Shown here in pieces: positions 16,888 to 25,866 of a stretch of 64,000 nucleotides of DNA. The stretch is taken from the NCBI RefSeq assembly GCF_003143555.1, contig NZ_CP029347.1, forward strand, positions 248,001 through 312,000. Reading direction: 5' to 3'. The notes beneath the pieces are model-generated. The model was given only the letters and a program-made list of their open reading frames with translations. It was not told the DNA's origin and did not search any database. Numbering within the stretch: the first letter of the stretch is position 1; each line of letters opens with the position of its first letter. The translations under genes and the position numbers were made by a program. The stretch comes from Saliniradius amylolyticus (GTDB lineage: Bacteria > Pseudomonadota > Gammaproteobacteria > Enterobacterales > Alteromonadaceae).

Positions 16888-17953
16888 CTCAAAGAGCAGG
16901 CTAACTGGCCTGCTCTTTTTTTTCTGCCTGGGGGTATTTGAGTCTCAAGCAGAAAGCTGCGAAGCCAATGGTTTGCAGGTTCATGACCATTTTGGTGGTG
17001 GAGCCTTCGCTCGCTGTTCAATGACCGGTGATGGTGCGGTTAAGGTGATCATTAGACCAGAAAACCTGCCGATCAATCCGAGTCCCTGGTATGCGATGGC
17101 GTTAGAGTCTGAATCTAAGCGTCAATTGACCTTGTTGCTTGAATACTCGCACAGCAAACATCGCTATTGGCCAAAGTTCAGCTCTGACTTTATTCATTGG
17201 TATCCTTTGCCAACAGAGCATGTACACCTCAGCGCGGATCAACGCCTTAGGGCCGATAATCTGGATGTGAGGTTGAATCATTACGGAAAGTCTGTTCAGG
17301 GAAGAGTGCTGACAGGTCTTGTTAGCGATAGACACCGTCCGAAGACATATATCGTATTACTGGGACGGGCTCACCCGCCAGAAGTGACAGGTGCCTTAGC
17401 AATGCAGCAATTTGTTCAGACCTTGTTGGCCAAGACAGCATTGGCAGAAAAGTTCAGGCAGCAATTTGCACTGCTGATATATCCCAACCTCAACCCCGAT
17501 GGTGTGGCCAATGGTTATTGGCGGCATAATGCCAAGGGGCATGATCTCAATCGTGACTGGGGTATATTTTCCCAACCAGAAGTAGAAACCTTATGGCGTG
17601 ATATTGAAAGGCAGCGGAGAGATGGGGAAATTGCGGTGATGCTTGACTTTCACTCCACCCGAAAGAATATTTTCTATATCCAGCCTGACTCCTTGCCTTC
17701 GAAATATCCGCAGTTTGCCCAGCATTGGCACAGAGCGATACAACAAAAAGGGGCTGAATTGACCTTCGATCTCAGACCCGGCCATTCTTCAAAACGAACC
17801 AACGCCAAGACCTTCTTTTACAAACAACTTCAGATCCCTGCCATTACCTATGAGGTCGCCGATTCAGCAACGCCAAGTTCAATTGCCTCTAGTGCGAAGC
17901 TGTCGGCGCAAGCCTTTATGGAGTTGTTACTGAAAACTCACTGCTTCAAATAA
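16871..17953 (+). CDS. Exported M14-family zinc carboxypeptidase
   Basis: Metallocarboxypeptidase of 360 residues from the ATG at 16871, the only start that supplies a signal peptide ([19 protein letters not shown]). Zinc and catalytic residues in M14 order: H168 and E171 (RAHPPEVTG), the substrate-binding NR pair N227/R228 (HDLNRDW), third zinc ligand H261 (LDFHST) and catalytic Glu328 (ITYEVAD). The N-terminal 130 residues form a beta-rich domain, as in cytosolic-carboxypeptidase-like M14 members. The gene overlaps the SGNH gene by 17 bases with a poor ribosome-binding site, so translation is probably coupled. A perfect terminator hairpin lies within codons 7-18, which could cut expression sharply. 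Likely substrates are peptides or amino-acyl conjugates in the periplasm. Confidence 0.85.
   Translation: MESLNNSKSRLTGLLFFFCLGVFESQAESCEANGLQVHDHFGGGAFARCSMTGDGAVKVIIRPENLPINPSPWYAMALESESKRQLTLLLEYSHSKHRYWPKFSSDFIHWYPLPTEHVHLSADQRLRADNLDVRLNHYGKSVQGRVLTGLVSDRHRPKTYIVLLGRAHPPEVTGALAMQQFVQTLLAKTALAEKFRQQFALLIYPNLNPDGVANGYWRHNAKGHDLNRDWGIFSQPEVETLWRDIERQRRDGEIAVMLDFHSTRKNIFYIQPDSLPSKYPQFAQHWHRAIQQKGAELTFDLRPGHSSKRTNAKTFFYKQLQIPAITYEVADSATPSSIASSAKLSAQAFMELLLKTHCFK
16891..16923 (+). terminator. Intrinsic terminator embedded in the signal-peptide codons of the M14 gene
   Basis: A perfect 11-bp stem, AAAGAGCAGGC (16891-16901) with GCCTGCTCTTT (16908-16918) and a 6-base loop, is followed by an 8-base T run (16916-16923). 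It lies just after the SGNH-hydrolase stop (16887) but is inside the M14 open frame, where the T run encodes the Phe-rich hydrophobic core of the signal peptide. It may act as an attenuator that translating ribosomes would melt. Confidence 0.85.
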
Positions 17954-18015
17954 CCAGAGGCATAATATTGAATAAATTGTCCACAAGTCGAGTTTTCTAT
18001 TGGGGCTGGAGCCGA

Positions 18016-18021
18016 TATAAT
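18016..18021 (+). promoter_or_regulatory. Probable -10 element of the ppa promoter
   Basis: A perfect TATAAT lies 37 bases before the ppa start codon, just after the M14 gene. The segment 17 bases upstream (TTTTCT) is a weak -35 match, so only the -10 is called. Confidence 0.5.
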
Positions 18022-18057
18022 CGCCGCAGTTTTTATAACTTCAACACAGGATCTCCC

Positions 18058-18606
18058 ATGAGCTTGAACAATGTACCTGCTGGCGACAAGCTGCCAGAAG
18101 AAGTCAATGTGATCATCGAAATCCCGGCGCACGCCGATCCGGTCAAATACGAAGTGGACAAGGACTCCGGTGCTTTGTTTGTGGACCGCTTTATGGCCAC
18201 TTGCATGCACTATCCCACCAACTATGGCTATGTGCCGCACACTCTGTCAGAAGATGGTGACCCTGTAGACGTATTGGTGCCTACGCCTTTCCCTCTGCTA
18301 CCGGGTTCGGTGATCGCCTGTCGTCCGGTGGGCGTACTGAAGATGACCGATGAGTCAGGCACTGATGCCAAGGTGCTGGCTGTACCAAAAGACAAACTGT
18401 CCACGGTCTATCGCGGTATTAAGGACATCAATGATCTGTCAGAGCTGCTGCGCCATCAGATTGAGCATTTCTTCGAGCACTACAAAGATTTGGAACCTAA
18501 TAAATGGGTTAAAATCGATGGCTGGGCCGATGCGGCGGCGGCTAAGAAAGAGATCGAAAGCAGCGTAAAACGCTATAACGACTCACCGGAAAAACCGGCA
18601 TTCTAA
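18058..18606 (+). CDS. ppa: Soluble inorganic pyrophosphatase (family I)
   Basis: Hydrolyses PPi to phosphate in the cytoplasm, pulling biosynthetic reactions forward. The 182-residue product has the family I signature [10 protein letters not shown], the Lys-Tyr substrate site [10 protein letters not shown], and [11 protein letters not shown]. The ATG at 18058 is chosen over an in-frame ATG 90 bases earlier: it has AGGA upstream, matches the family length (about 176), and follows the TATAAT element. The upstream alternative would place the promoter inside the gene. The gene ends in its own terminator. The genome therefore has both a soluble and a membrane pyrophosphatase. Confidence 0.96.
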   Translation: MSLNNVPAGDKLPEEVNVIIEIPAHADPVKYEVDKDSGALFVDRFMATCMHYPTNYGYVPHTLSEDGDPVDVLVPTPFPLLPGSVIACRPVGVLKMTDESGTDAKVLAVPKDKLSTVYRGIKDINDLSELLRHQIEHFFEHYKDLEPNKWVKIDGWADAAAAKKEIESSVKRYNDSPEKPAF

Positions 18607-18625
18607 GCGTGTTTGAACGTTGTCT

Positions 18626-18657
18626 GAGGCCAGCCTGTCGCTGGCCTCTTTTGTTTT
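18626..18657 (+). terminator. Intrinsic terminator after ppa
   Basis: A perfect 9-bp stem GAGGCCAGC / GCTGGCCTC with loop CTGTC is followed by TTTTGTTTT, 19 bases after the ppa stop. Confidence 0.92.
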
Positions 18658-18718
18658 GGCCTGATTGTCTCTAACATCAGAGTGGTTTGTCGTGCCTTAT
18701 AAAACACAGGTAGTTGAA

Positions 18719-19180
18719 ATGAAAATATTGATCGTATTAATGGCGTTGTTACCTCTAATGGCCACCGCCAAGCCTCAGGAGCTGTTTTGGGAAGACCTGG
18801 CCCCGAAAGATTTTGAGGCTCCGGAGCAGCAAGTGGACCATGGCGGTGAAAATAGCATGACGCAGATGTCGCCGAATGCGCCGGTGGTGCAAGAGCTGGA
18901 CGGCAGGGAAGTGAAAATCCCCGGTTTCGTGGTGCCCTTGGAAGGTGATGACGACAACCTCACCGAGTTTTTACTCGTGCCTTACTTCGGTGCTTGTATT
19001 CATGTGCCGCCCCCGCCATCCAATCAGATTGTGTATGTGAAGTTTGAAAACGGCGTGCCTATCGACAGCCTCTATGATGCCATCTGGGTGCATGGCGTGC
19101 TGGAAACGAAACAGTGGAGTGGCGACATCGCCACCGTCGGCTATCGGTTGAAGGGTATCGGCGTCAGCAGCTACGAATAA
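18719..19180 (+). CDS. Exported DUF3299 family protein
   Basis: The 153-residue product has a signal peptide (MKILIVLMALLPLMATAKP). The conserved DUF3299 core follows: VKIPGFVVPLEGDDDNLTEF, LLVPYFGACIHVPPPPSNQI with a single Cys, and WVHGVLETK near the end. In many proteobacteria DUF3299 proteins occur beside ABC-type export genes and are predicted periplasmic or lipoprotein-like, but no function is established. No such partners lie here; it stands alone between ppa and an unexplained 0.55-kb stretch. The ATG at 18719 is preferred over one 54 bases earlier because the signal peptide begins exactly there. Confidence 0.85.
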   Translation: MKILIVLMALLPLMATAKPQELFWEDLAPKDFEAPEQQVDHGGENSMTQMSPNAPVVQELDGREVKIPGFVVPLEGDDDNLTEFLLVPYFGACIHVPPPPSNQIVYVKFENGVPIDSLYDAIWVHGVLETKQWSGDIATVGYRLKGIGVSSYE

Positions 19181-19731
19181 ACAATGAATCCATCGTAAAA
19201 GATGAAATGGAGATGGATTGCGCTAAGGCATTGTTGACGCGATTATTCCTCAAACCCAAACCTTAGCCCGCTTATCTTGTGGCAGTGAGCTAAAGCAACG
19301 GGAATAAAAGGAAGAAACAGTTGTACTCTCTAATAGGCTGGAATGCCCGGCAGAGAGTACGATCATATCCGGCTTCCCTGTGAAAACTACTGTTGGGTTA
19401 ACGGTGACTACCAGGAGTTTTTTGATTCCGGCCATTGCCAGGCCCACTTCATCCTTACCCACATGCATTACAAATCTCAGCACAGGCTCTGGTGCAGACG
19501 CGTAAGAGGGTACCCTTTGGTAATGGCCCGTCCCGCTTATGGGCCGACGGGTAATGGCTCCAATGTCTGTTTTGGGATTATCCGGATTGTTCTTCTCTGC
19601 CAGCCAGTGTTTACTAGCCACGCCAATAGACGATTTGAATAGGGCAACCGAAGTGAATACATACGGCGCCAATATGCTTTTTCAGGGTTGGGCTACAATG
19701 GTGAATAACCGTAAAAGAGCAGGAGGCGAGA
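19181..19731. other. 0.55-kb stretch without an assignable gene; structured, possibly a repeat element
   Basis: No family is recognisable here, yet both strands stay open: a minus-strand frame of 140 codons (19250-19672, TTG start, no clear ribosome site) and a plus-strand frame of 100 codons (19343-19642). Neither product looks like a folded protein with known motifs. The DNA holds inverted repeats, e.g. GTACTCTC (19323-19330) with GAGAGTAC (19353-19360), and GGCCCGTC (19525-19532) facing GGGCCGACGGG (19541-19551), plus a GGTAATGG direct repeat flanking the latter. From memory only, and with low confidence, such wordings recur as short hypothetical proteins in marine gammaproteobacterial genomes, suggesting a dispersed non-coding element. 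Confidence 0.4.
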
Positions 19732-20415
19732 GTGTATAGGTTAATCACTCTGTTAATGGTGCTGCTGAGTTTTGAGAGCTACCCGGGTGAGGAGAGAGCT
19801 ACCTACTCAAAGCCTGAACGCTTGGTTATTTCTCACCTCGATCACCCGGGCATACAGCCCTTTGTCAGTATGATTAAGGCCGTTTATCAGGATGATTTGG
19901 GTATTAAAGTTACGCTCCTGCCCACGCCAGCCATGAGAGGCTTTTTCATGGTTAATGAAGGCTTTTCAGATGCCGATGTTCTCAGAATTGACGTCAATGC
20001 GGGGGCCTTCGAAAACCTGATTATCGTTGAACCCGGCTTGCTGATCGGAGAGCTGCTACTGTTGTGTCAGCGGGGACTTGAGTGCACAACAGAGGTATTT
20101 TCAGATCCCGAAAGTATTATTCTTACAAATATGGCTAACCAGCGGATTCTGGATGGCTATCAGTTCAAAGCCCGGGTGGTCAATAATGAGAAGCTATCCG
20201 ACACTCTGGAAATGCTCACAGAGGGGCGAGTCAGGTACGGAATTTTTGGTTCCTATGGCACATTTACCGATAAGCTCAGGGAGAGCTTTGAAGTAACAGA
20301 GTTGAAAAAAGTTCGCTTACATCATGTGATTCATAAGAAACACTCGGGGCTACTGCCGGAGCTTCAGCAGTCGTTGAATAAGCGCCTCAACGGTAAATCT
20401 TTTCTGCAGGATTAA
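19732..20415 (+). CDS. Exported periplasmic solute-binding-like protein (SBP family 3 type)
   Basis: The 227-residue product starts at GTG 19732 with AGGAGG 5 bases upstream, and has a signal peptide (about residues 1-18). The body resembles short SBP-bac-3-like proteins: LVISHLDHPGIQPFVSMIKAVY at the N-terminus, MRGFFMVNEGFSDADVLRID in the middle, and LTEGRVRYGIFG later. Members of this short class are usually encoded without ABC transporter genes and often serve as sensory or orphan binding proteins; no permease or ATPase is adjacent. Its 3' end overlaps the convergent 2OG-oxygenase gene by 29 bases. Ligand unknown. Confidence 0.72.
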   Translation: MYRLITLLMVLLSFESYPGEERATYSKPERLVISHLDHPGIQPFVSMIKAVYQDDLGIKVTLLPTPAMRGFFMVNEGFSDADVLRIDVNAGAFENLIIVEPGLLIGELLLLCQRGLECTTEVFSDPESIILTNMANQRILDGYQFKARVVNNEKLSDTLEMLTEGRVRYGIFGSYGTFTDKLRESFEVTELKKVRLHHVIHKKHSGLLPELQQSLNKRLNGKSFLQD

Positions 20416-21079
20416 ACAGCATCCAGGAGGTGATGATGTACTTGTCGTTGGAGATTGGCATGTTGCCTCTGTGGGTGTGGGTGAAATAGCCTGGTGCGAT
20501 CACCATACGGCCTTGCTTGGGCTTAATGGCCCGTTGCTGGTAATAAAACTCCGTTTCTCCGCCTTCTTCCACATCGTTGAGGTAGTACATAAATAACAGC
20601 ATTCGGTGCAAGGCGTCGTTTCCGCCCGCCTGAGGGTAGACCTCTGAGTGCCAGTAGGGATAACCACCTCGGTTCTGCTGGTATTTCTGGGCATTAATAT
20701 CCCCGAGGCGAAATAAATACTGGATCAGGTGAGGCAGGTTGGGTTTGGCAACCTCATGGAAGTTATCCTGAGTCACCTTCACTGGCTCACCGGTTTCAGG
20801 GTGCTTAAGGGTCAGACCCATCGGGCCGATGAGGGCGAAGTAATACTTTTCGATGTAGTTCATCAGGTGAGCGGTGGTCGGTGGGATCACCTGTGGCAGC
20901 AGACCTTTGAAGTCTTCGGCCCGCGTGATCATCACATCCTCGCTGTTTTTCTTCTCTGTATCCACACCGCCGCTGGTGCGGCCCTGATAGCGGCCTGGGC
21001 TTTGCTCAAACTGGTGGATAAGCTGCTGGCAAGTCTTCGCCGGCAGGGCATCGTCGATGACCTCGATAAAGTCGGTCAT
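20387..21079 (-). CDS. 2-oxoglutarate/Fe(II)-dependent oxygenase (prolyl-hydroxylase-like)
   Basis: Cytoplasmic dioxygenase-like protein of 230 residues. The double-stranded beta-helix facial triad is visible as His-x-Glu in YWHSEVYP and the distal His in YFTHTHRGNMP, followed by the 2OG-binding basic residue region. GGETEFYYQQRAIKPKQGRM is the usual strand between them, where acidic Glu replaces the more common Asp of the HxD pair, as in several prolyl-hydroxylase-like proteins. It is the last gene of the uvrA - thioesterase - oxygenase run, overlapping the thioesterase stop by 4 bases. Substrate unknown. Confidence 0.82.
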   Translation of the reverse strand: MTDFIEVIDDALPAKTCQQLIHQFEQSPGRYQGRTSGGVDTEKKNSEDVMITRAEDFKGLLPQVIPPTTAHLMNYIEKYYFALIGPMGLTLKHPETGEPVKVTQDNFHEVAKPNLPHLIQYLFRLGDINAQKYQQNRGGYPYWHSEVYPQAGGNDALHRMLLFMYYLNDVEEGGETEFYYQQRAIKPKQGRMVIAPGYFTHTHRGNMPISNDKYIITSWMLFNPAEKIYR

Positions 21080-21471
21080 AACTCTACCTGTATGTCGACC
21101 ATGCGTGATCTTACCTCATCGGGAATGGGGGCACTTTTTTGCTGATGATAATCAAAGTGCACCATGGTGGTAATGCCGCTGACACACTTCTCGCCGTTTT
21201 GCCATACTTCCTGATAGACATCGAAAGAACTGCCACCAATGCGGCAGATGCCGGAACGGATTTCTACCGGCGAGCCTAAAAAAAGCTGGCGCAAAAAGTC
21301 GATCTTATAGCTGGCCAGAATCAGTGGCCAGTTATCAAGATCCAGGTCGGCATTGAAAAACCGGAAGATGGGTTCGCGGGCGGCTTCGAACCACCCGGCG
21401 ATCACCGTGTTACTGACGTGTTTGAGGGCGTCGGTTTCATAGAACCGTACATTAAACTGTTCGCTTAGCAT
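21076..21471 (-). CDS. 4HBT/YbgC-like acyl-CoA thioesterase
   Basis: Single hot-dog domain of 131 residues. The N-terminal pattern VRFYETDALKHVSNTVIAGWFEAARE places the catalytic Asp in the same position as in 4-hydroxybenzoyl-CoA thioesterases (Tyr/Phe-x-Asp-Thr-Asp in YbgC). The following beta strands (VEIRSGICRIGGSSFDVYQEV) fit the fold. It probably hydrolyses short or aromatic acyl-CoAs. It starts 8 bases after the uvrA stop and overlaps the oxygenase gene by 4 bases, so it is in the uvrA transcription unit. Confidence 0.82.
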   Translation of the reverse strand: MLSEQFNVRFYETDALKHVSNTVIAGWFEAAREPIFRFFNADLDLDNWPLILASYKIDFLRQLFLGSPVEIRSGICRIGGSSFDVYQEVWQNGEKCVSGITTMVHFDYHQQKSAPIPDEVRSRMVDIQVEL

Positions 21472-21479
21472 CGTTATTA

Positions 21480-24314
21480 TTATTGTTGTTGTTTTAACAT
21501 GGGCTTTAAAAAGCGCGCCGTATGGGAGGCCTTACTCTCGACCAGTTGCTCCGGCGTGCCTTCGGCGATGATCTCGCCGCCGCCTGAGCCACCTTCGGGG
21601 CCAAGATCCACAATCCAGTCGGCGGTTTTGATCACATCAAGATTATGCTCGATCACCACAACAGTATTGCCATGATCCCGCAATCGATGCAATACGGTCA
21701 GTAGTTGTCGGATGTCGTGAAAGTGTAAACCTGTGGTGGGTTCATCCAGAATGTACAGGGTCTGGCCAGTGTCACGTTTGGACAACTCTCTGGCCAGCTT
21801 AACCCTCTGCGCCTCGCCCCCGGACAGAGTTGTGGCGGCCTGACCTAAGCGAATATACGACAAGCCGACATCCATCAGGGTCTGTAGCTTGCGGGCCACC
21901 GCCGGAATCGGATCGAAAAACTCACGGGCGTCTTCCACGGTGAGATCCAGCACCTGGTTAATGTTTTTACCCTTGTATTGAATCTCTAAAGTCTCACGGT
22001 TGTAACGTTTACCTTTGCACACATCGCAGGGCACGTAGACATCGGGCAAAAAGTGCATCTCCACCTTGATCACGCCATCGCCCTGACAGGCTTCACAGCG
22101 TCCACCTTTTACATTGAAGCTGAAACGGCCTGGCTTATAACCGCGAGATCGGGCTTCCTGGGTCCCGGCGAACAGCTCACGGATCGGCGTAAAGATACCG
22201 GTATAGGTGGCCGGGTTGGAGCGTGGCGTGCGGCCAATGGGGCTTTGGTCGATGTCCACCACCTTGTCCAAATGCTCCATGCCGGACACGGATTTGTGTG
22301 GTGCTGCTTCGCCCACCGTGGCGCCGTTGAGTTCCTTATGAGCAATAACATAGAGAGTGTCGTTGATCAGTGTCGACTTACCAGAGCCTGACACGCCGGT
22401 CACGCAGGTGAGCAGGCCGATGGGCAGTTTCAGGTCTACACCTTTAAGGTTGTTACCGGTGGCCCCACTGACCTCCAGCCACTGTTTGCTGTCGTGTTGA
22501 GTACGCTCTTGAGGTACTTCGATAAGCTCTTTACCCGACAGGTATTTTCCGGTCAGTGAGTGTTCACTGTTTAGGATGTCATCGAGGCTGCCTTCGGCCA
22601 CGACTTGACCGCCATGAACCCCGGCACCCGGGCCGATATCCAGCACATAGTCGGCGGTGCGGATGGCGTCTTCGTCGTGTTCCACCACGATCACCGTATT
22701 GCCCAAATCCCGCAGGCGTTGCAAGGTACCCAACAGACGTTCGTTGTCGCGCTGATGCAGACCGATGGAAGGCTCGTCCAGCACATACATAACGCCTACC
22801 AGTCCGGCCCCAATCTGACTGGCCAGCCGGATTCGCTGGGCTTCCCCCCCGGACAGGGTCTCGGCACTGCGGGACAGGGTCAGGTAATTGAGACCCACAT
22901 CCACCAGAAAATGCAGACGGTCGTGGATTTCCTTTAGAATTTTATCGGCGATCTGCGCTCTTTGCCCCTTCAGGCTCAGGGTTTCGAAAAAGTCCGCTGC
23001 GCCGCCAATAGACATGTCGCTGACCGCTGGCAGGTTAGTGTTGCCGATAAACACATGGCGGGCTTCTTCGCGCAGGCGGCTGCCGTGGCAACTGGTGCAG
23101 GACTGCTGGCTTAAATACTTGATCAGCTCTTCGCGCACCGCATTAGACTCGGTCTCACGATAACGACGCTCCATGTTAGGAATTACCCCCTCGAAGGGGT
23201 GTTTACGCTCCATCACATCGCCACGGTCGTTCATATACTTGAACTTGATGGCGGTACCTTTGCTGCCGTAGAGCACGATATTCTGATGCTCTTTGCTCAG
23301 TTCGCAGAAAGGGGTACTCAGATCGAAGTCATAATGTTCGGCCACTGACTGAAGCATCTGGTAATAGTAGTAGCTACGTTTATCCCAGCCACGAATGGCA
23401 CCGCCGGACAGGCTGATTTCTTCGTTCATGATCACCTTGTCCGGATCGAAATACTGCTTGATGCCCAGACCATCGCAGGTAGGGCAGGCACCCGCCGGAT
23501 TGTTGAACGAGAACATGCGCGGCTCCAGCTCTGTCATGCTATAGCCACAGTGAGGACAGGCGAAGTTGGCGGAGAATACCAGTTCGTCTTTATCCTTATC
23601 GTCCATGTAGATCACCTTCGCGCTGCCGCCGGATAAGCTGAGAGCCGTTTCGAAGGACTCGGCCAGACGCAGTTGCAGATCGTCACGCACCTTAAAGCGG
23701 TCTACTACCACTTCGATGGTGTGTTTCTTATGAAGCTCAAGGGGCGGGGGATCGGACAGATCACACACCTCGCCATCAATGCGGGCACGGATGTAGCCCT
23801 GGGCCGCCAGGTTATCCAGTAATTTGACGTGCTCGCCCTTACGATTCTGGATGACGGGGGCCAGCAGCATCATTTTGCTGCCTTCCTCCAGTGCCAGCAC
23901 TTTATCCACCATCTGACTGATGGTCTGGGCATCCAGAGCCACGTCATGGGTGGGACAGCGTGGTTCACCGACGCGGGCGAATAACAGGCGCAGATAGTCG
24001 TAGATTTCGGTAATGGTGCCCACGGTGGATCTTGGGTTATGGGAAGTGGATTTCTGCTCAATGGAGATAGCCGGAGAGAGCCCTTCGATATGATCCACAT
24101 CGGGCTTTTCCATCATCGACAGAAACTGGCGGGCGTAGGCAGATAGTGATTCCACATAACGGCGCTGACCTTCGGCGTACAGGGTATCAAATGCCAGTGA
24201 GGATTTACCGGAGCCGGACAAGCCGGTGATCACAATGAGTTTGTCTCTCGGCAGAGTGACTGAGACGTTTTTCAAATTGTGAGTGCGCGCGCCACGAACC
24301 TCGATGTTTTCCAC
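21480..24314 (-). CDS. uvrA: UvrABC excinuclease subunit A
   Basis: DNA-damage-recognition ATPase of nucleotide excision repair, acting as a UvrA2-UvrB2 complex. The 944 residues contain two ABC modules: the first Walker [21 protein letters not shown] near residue 31, the second [15 protein letters not shown] near 640, ABC signatures [12 protein letters not shown] and [12 protein letters not shown], and three zinc-finger-type Cys clusters (CPHCGYS..., [17 protein letters not shown]...CDVCKGK). Unlike E. coli, where uvrA and ssb diverge from one SOS-controlled region, here an MFS gene and a small gene separate them, and I find no LexA box in the 187-base upstream gap. Confidence 0.97.
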   Translation of the reverse strand: MENIEVRGARTHNLKNVSVTLPRDKLIVITGLSGSGKSSLAFDTLYAEGQRRYVESLSAYARQFLSMMEKPDVDHIEGLSPAISIEQKSTSHNPRSTVGTITEIYDYLRLLFARVGEPRCPTHDVALDAQTISQMVDKVLALEEGSKMMLLAPVIQNRKGEHVKLLDNLAAQGYIRARIDGEVCDLSDPPPLELHKKHTIEVVVDRFKVRDDLQLRLAESFETALSLSGGSAKVIYMDDKDKDELVFSANFACPHCGYSMTELEPRMFSFNNPAGACPTCDGLGIKQYFDPDKVIMNEEISLSGGAIRGWDKRSYYYYQMLQSVAEHYDFDLSTPFCELSKEHQNIVLYGSKGTAIKFKYMNDRGDVMERKHPFEGVIPNMERRYRETESNAVREELIKYLSQQSCTSCHGSRLREEARHVFIGNTNLPAVSDMSIGGAADFFETLSLKGQRAQIADKILKEIHDRLHFLVDVGLNYLTLSRSAETLSGGEAQRIRLASQIGAGLVGVMYVLDEPSIGLHQRDNERLLGTLQRLRDLGNTVIVVEHDEDAIRTADYVLDIGPGAGVHGGQVVAEGSLDDILNSEHSLTGKYLSGKELIEVPQERTQHDSKQWLEVSGATGNNLKGVDLKLPIGLLTCVTGVSGSGKSTLINDTLYVIAHKELNGATVGEAAPHKSVSGMEHLDKVVDIDQSPIGRTPRSNPATYTGIFTPIRELFAGTQEARSRGYKPGRFSFNVKGGRCEACQGDGVIKVEMHFLPDVYVPCDVCKGKRYNRETLEIQYKGKNINQVLDLTVEDAREFFDPIPAVARKLQTLMDVGLSYIRLGQAATTLSGGEAQRVKLARELSKRDTGQTLYILDEPTTGLHFHDIRQLLTVLHRLRDHGNTVVVIEHNLDVIKTADWIVDLGPEGGSGGGEIIAEGTPEQLVESKASHTARFLKPMLKQQQ

Positions 24315-24501
24315 TAATAACCCCTTCTTGGTTTGGTAACAAGCGTTGCTGTTTGAGCAAAATGGACCGCCTAGTATGGCATAGGATGGCTTGTGACCAC
24401 GACCCTAAAATTCGATTCCAGCGGGTGCTACCTTGTCGCTTCTGCCGCCAGGCGCCCTATGCTAAACTGGCGCGTTTTCGGCAGTAATACGAGTCAGGGC
24501 T

Positions 24502-25866
24502 TTGAATCGATTAGAAATCCGTGGCGCCAGTTCGTTGGCGTCGGTCTATGTGCTTCGAATGCTGGGCCTGTTTATGGTGATGCCGGTGCTCCCCATACTG
24601 GCGCTGGAGTACGCGGATTACACGCCGCTATTGCTGGGCCTGGCCATCGGTGGCTACGGCCTGACCCAGGCATTGTTGCAGATCCCCTTTGGCATACTAT
24701 CGGATAAATGGGGCCGTAAGCCGGTGATCATGCTGGGACTGGGGCTGTTTGCTCTTGGCTCGGCGGTGGCGGGGCTGGCGGACTCCTTATGGGTGGTGGT
24801 TCTGGGGCGCTTGCTACAAGGCACAGGCGCTATCGCCGGTGCAGTGATGGCGCTGGCCGGTGACATCAGTCGCGACAGCGAGCGGCCTAAGGTGATGGCG
24901 ATCATTGGTGTGGCCATTGGCTTTTCTTTTTATCTGTCGCTGTTGTTAGGCCCCATGATTGGTGCTGGCTTCGGGCTAACCGGATTGTTTTTAATCACGG
25001 CGCTACTGGCACTGCTTTGCATTCCACTGGTGTGGTGGGTAGTGCCAGACTCGGTGAATTTGGCACCCACGGGCGATACATTACCCAACTGGCAAAAAGT
25101 CCGCGCGTTGTTCGCCAATGCCACTCTGATGCGCCTGAACCTGAGCGTATTTGTATTGCACCTGTTAATGACGCTGCTATTTGTATATCTGCCGACCCGT
25201 TTTTCTGAACAGGGCTGGTCGCTGGCGCAGCACTGGCAATTGTATCTGCCCATTCTTATCGCCTCGGTGTTGGGTATGGTGGTGCTGATGCGCCTGGCAA
25301 GGGTCCGTGGGGTAAGGGCTATATTAATGCTTTCAGTTGGGCTGCTGGGACTGTCACTATTGGGACTGGCCTTGTTACCTCCCTACTTTACTGCGTTGTT
25401 GGTATTGATTTGGCTGTTCTTTAGTGGCTTTAATTATGTCGAAGCCAACTTGCCAGCTCTGGTGTCCAGCCTGGCACCAGCCGGAGAAAAGGGCTCGGCC
25501 ATGGGCATTTATGCTTCTTTCCAATTTGCCGGTGCGGCACTGGGAGGGGTGGTCGCTGGCGGCCTAAGCCAGTGGTTGTCAGAGTCGTGGGTTTTGCTAT
25601 TTGCCGCGCTGACTTGCTTAGTCTGGCTATTGTGGCTGATGCAGGGGCAGTTTGAACAGCGCCACCTCAAGCGCTATCAACTGCCCTTGACTGGTTCGCC
25701 AGAGCAGATGCAGCAGCTGGCCAAACAGTTAGCCGACTGGGCAGGGGTGCGGGATCTCACTCTGGTACCCGAAGAACGAACGTTGTATTTAAAGGTGGAT
25801 GGCGGACAGTTCTCCCTCAAACAAGCCCGAGATTTTGTGTCACAACAAGATAAGAGAGACGAATAA
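24502..25866 (+). CDS. MFS transporter, YajR-like with C-terminal YAM domain
   Basis: Inner-membrane efflux-type carrier with about 12 helices in 454 residues, the same length as E. coli YajR. The MFS signature A, GILSDKWGRKPVIMLGLGLF, lies near residues 66-85. After the last helix (about residue 382) a soluble tail of about 70 residues (LTLVPEERTLYLKVDGGQFS) has the ferredoxin-like YAM fold features. The start is TTG at 24502; the preceding GTG/ATG options are out of frame or much further away. Its TAA overlaps the ATG of the next gene (TAATG), so the two are coupled. Substrate unknown; YajR itself has no agreed physiological cargo. Confidence 0.85.
   Translation: MNRLEIRGASSLASVYVLRMLGLFMVMPVLPILALEYADYTPLLLGLAIGGYGLTQALLQIPFGILSDKWGRKPVIMLGLGLFALGSAVAGLADSLWVVVLGRLLQGTGAIAGAVMALAGDISRDSERPKVMAIIGVAIGFSFYLSLLLGPMIGAGFGLTGLFLITALLALLCIPLVWWVVPDSVNLAPTGDTLPNWQKVRALFANATLMRLNLSVFVLHLLMTLLFVYLPTRFSEQGWSLAQHWQLYLPILIASVLGMVVLMRLARVRGVRAILMLSVGLLGLSLLGLALLPPYFTALLVLIWLFFSGFNYVEANLPALVSSLAPAGEKGSAMGIYASFQFAGAALGGVVAGGLSQWLSESWVLLFAALTCLVWLLWLMQGQFEQRHLKRYQLPLTGSPEQMQQLAKQLADWAGVRDLTLVPEERTLYLKVDGGQFSLKQARDFVSQQDKRDE

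Noticed and set aside
19343-19642. Plus-strand frame in the unexplained 0.55-kb stretch as a protein gene
   Set aside because: No ribosome-binding site of note, odd Cys/His/Arg-rich composition and an equally open opposite strand; kept as an element, not a gene.
24315-24501. LexA box between uvrA and the MFS gene
   Set aside because: No CTG-N10-CAG with AT core could be found by eye; closest is a half site only.
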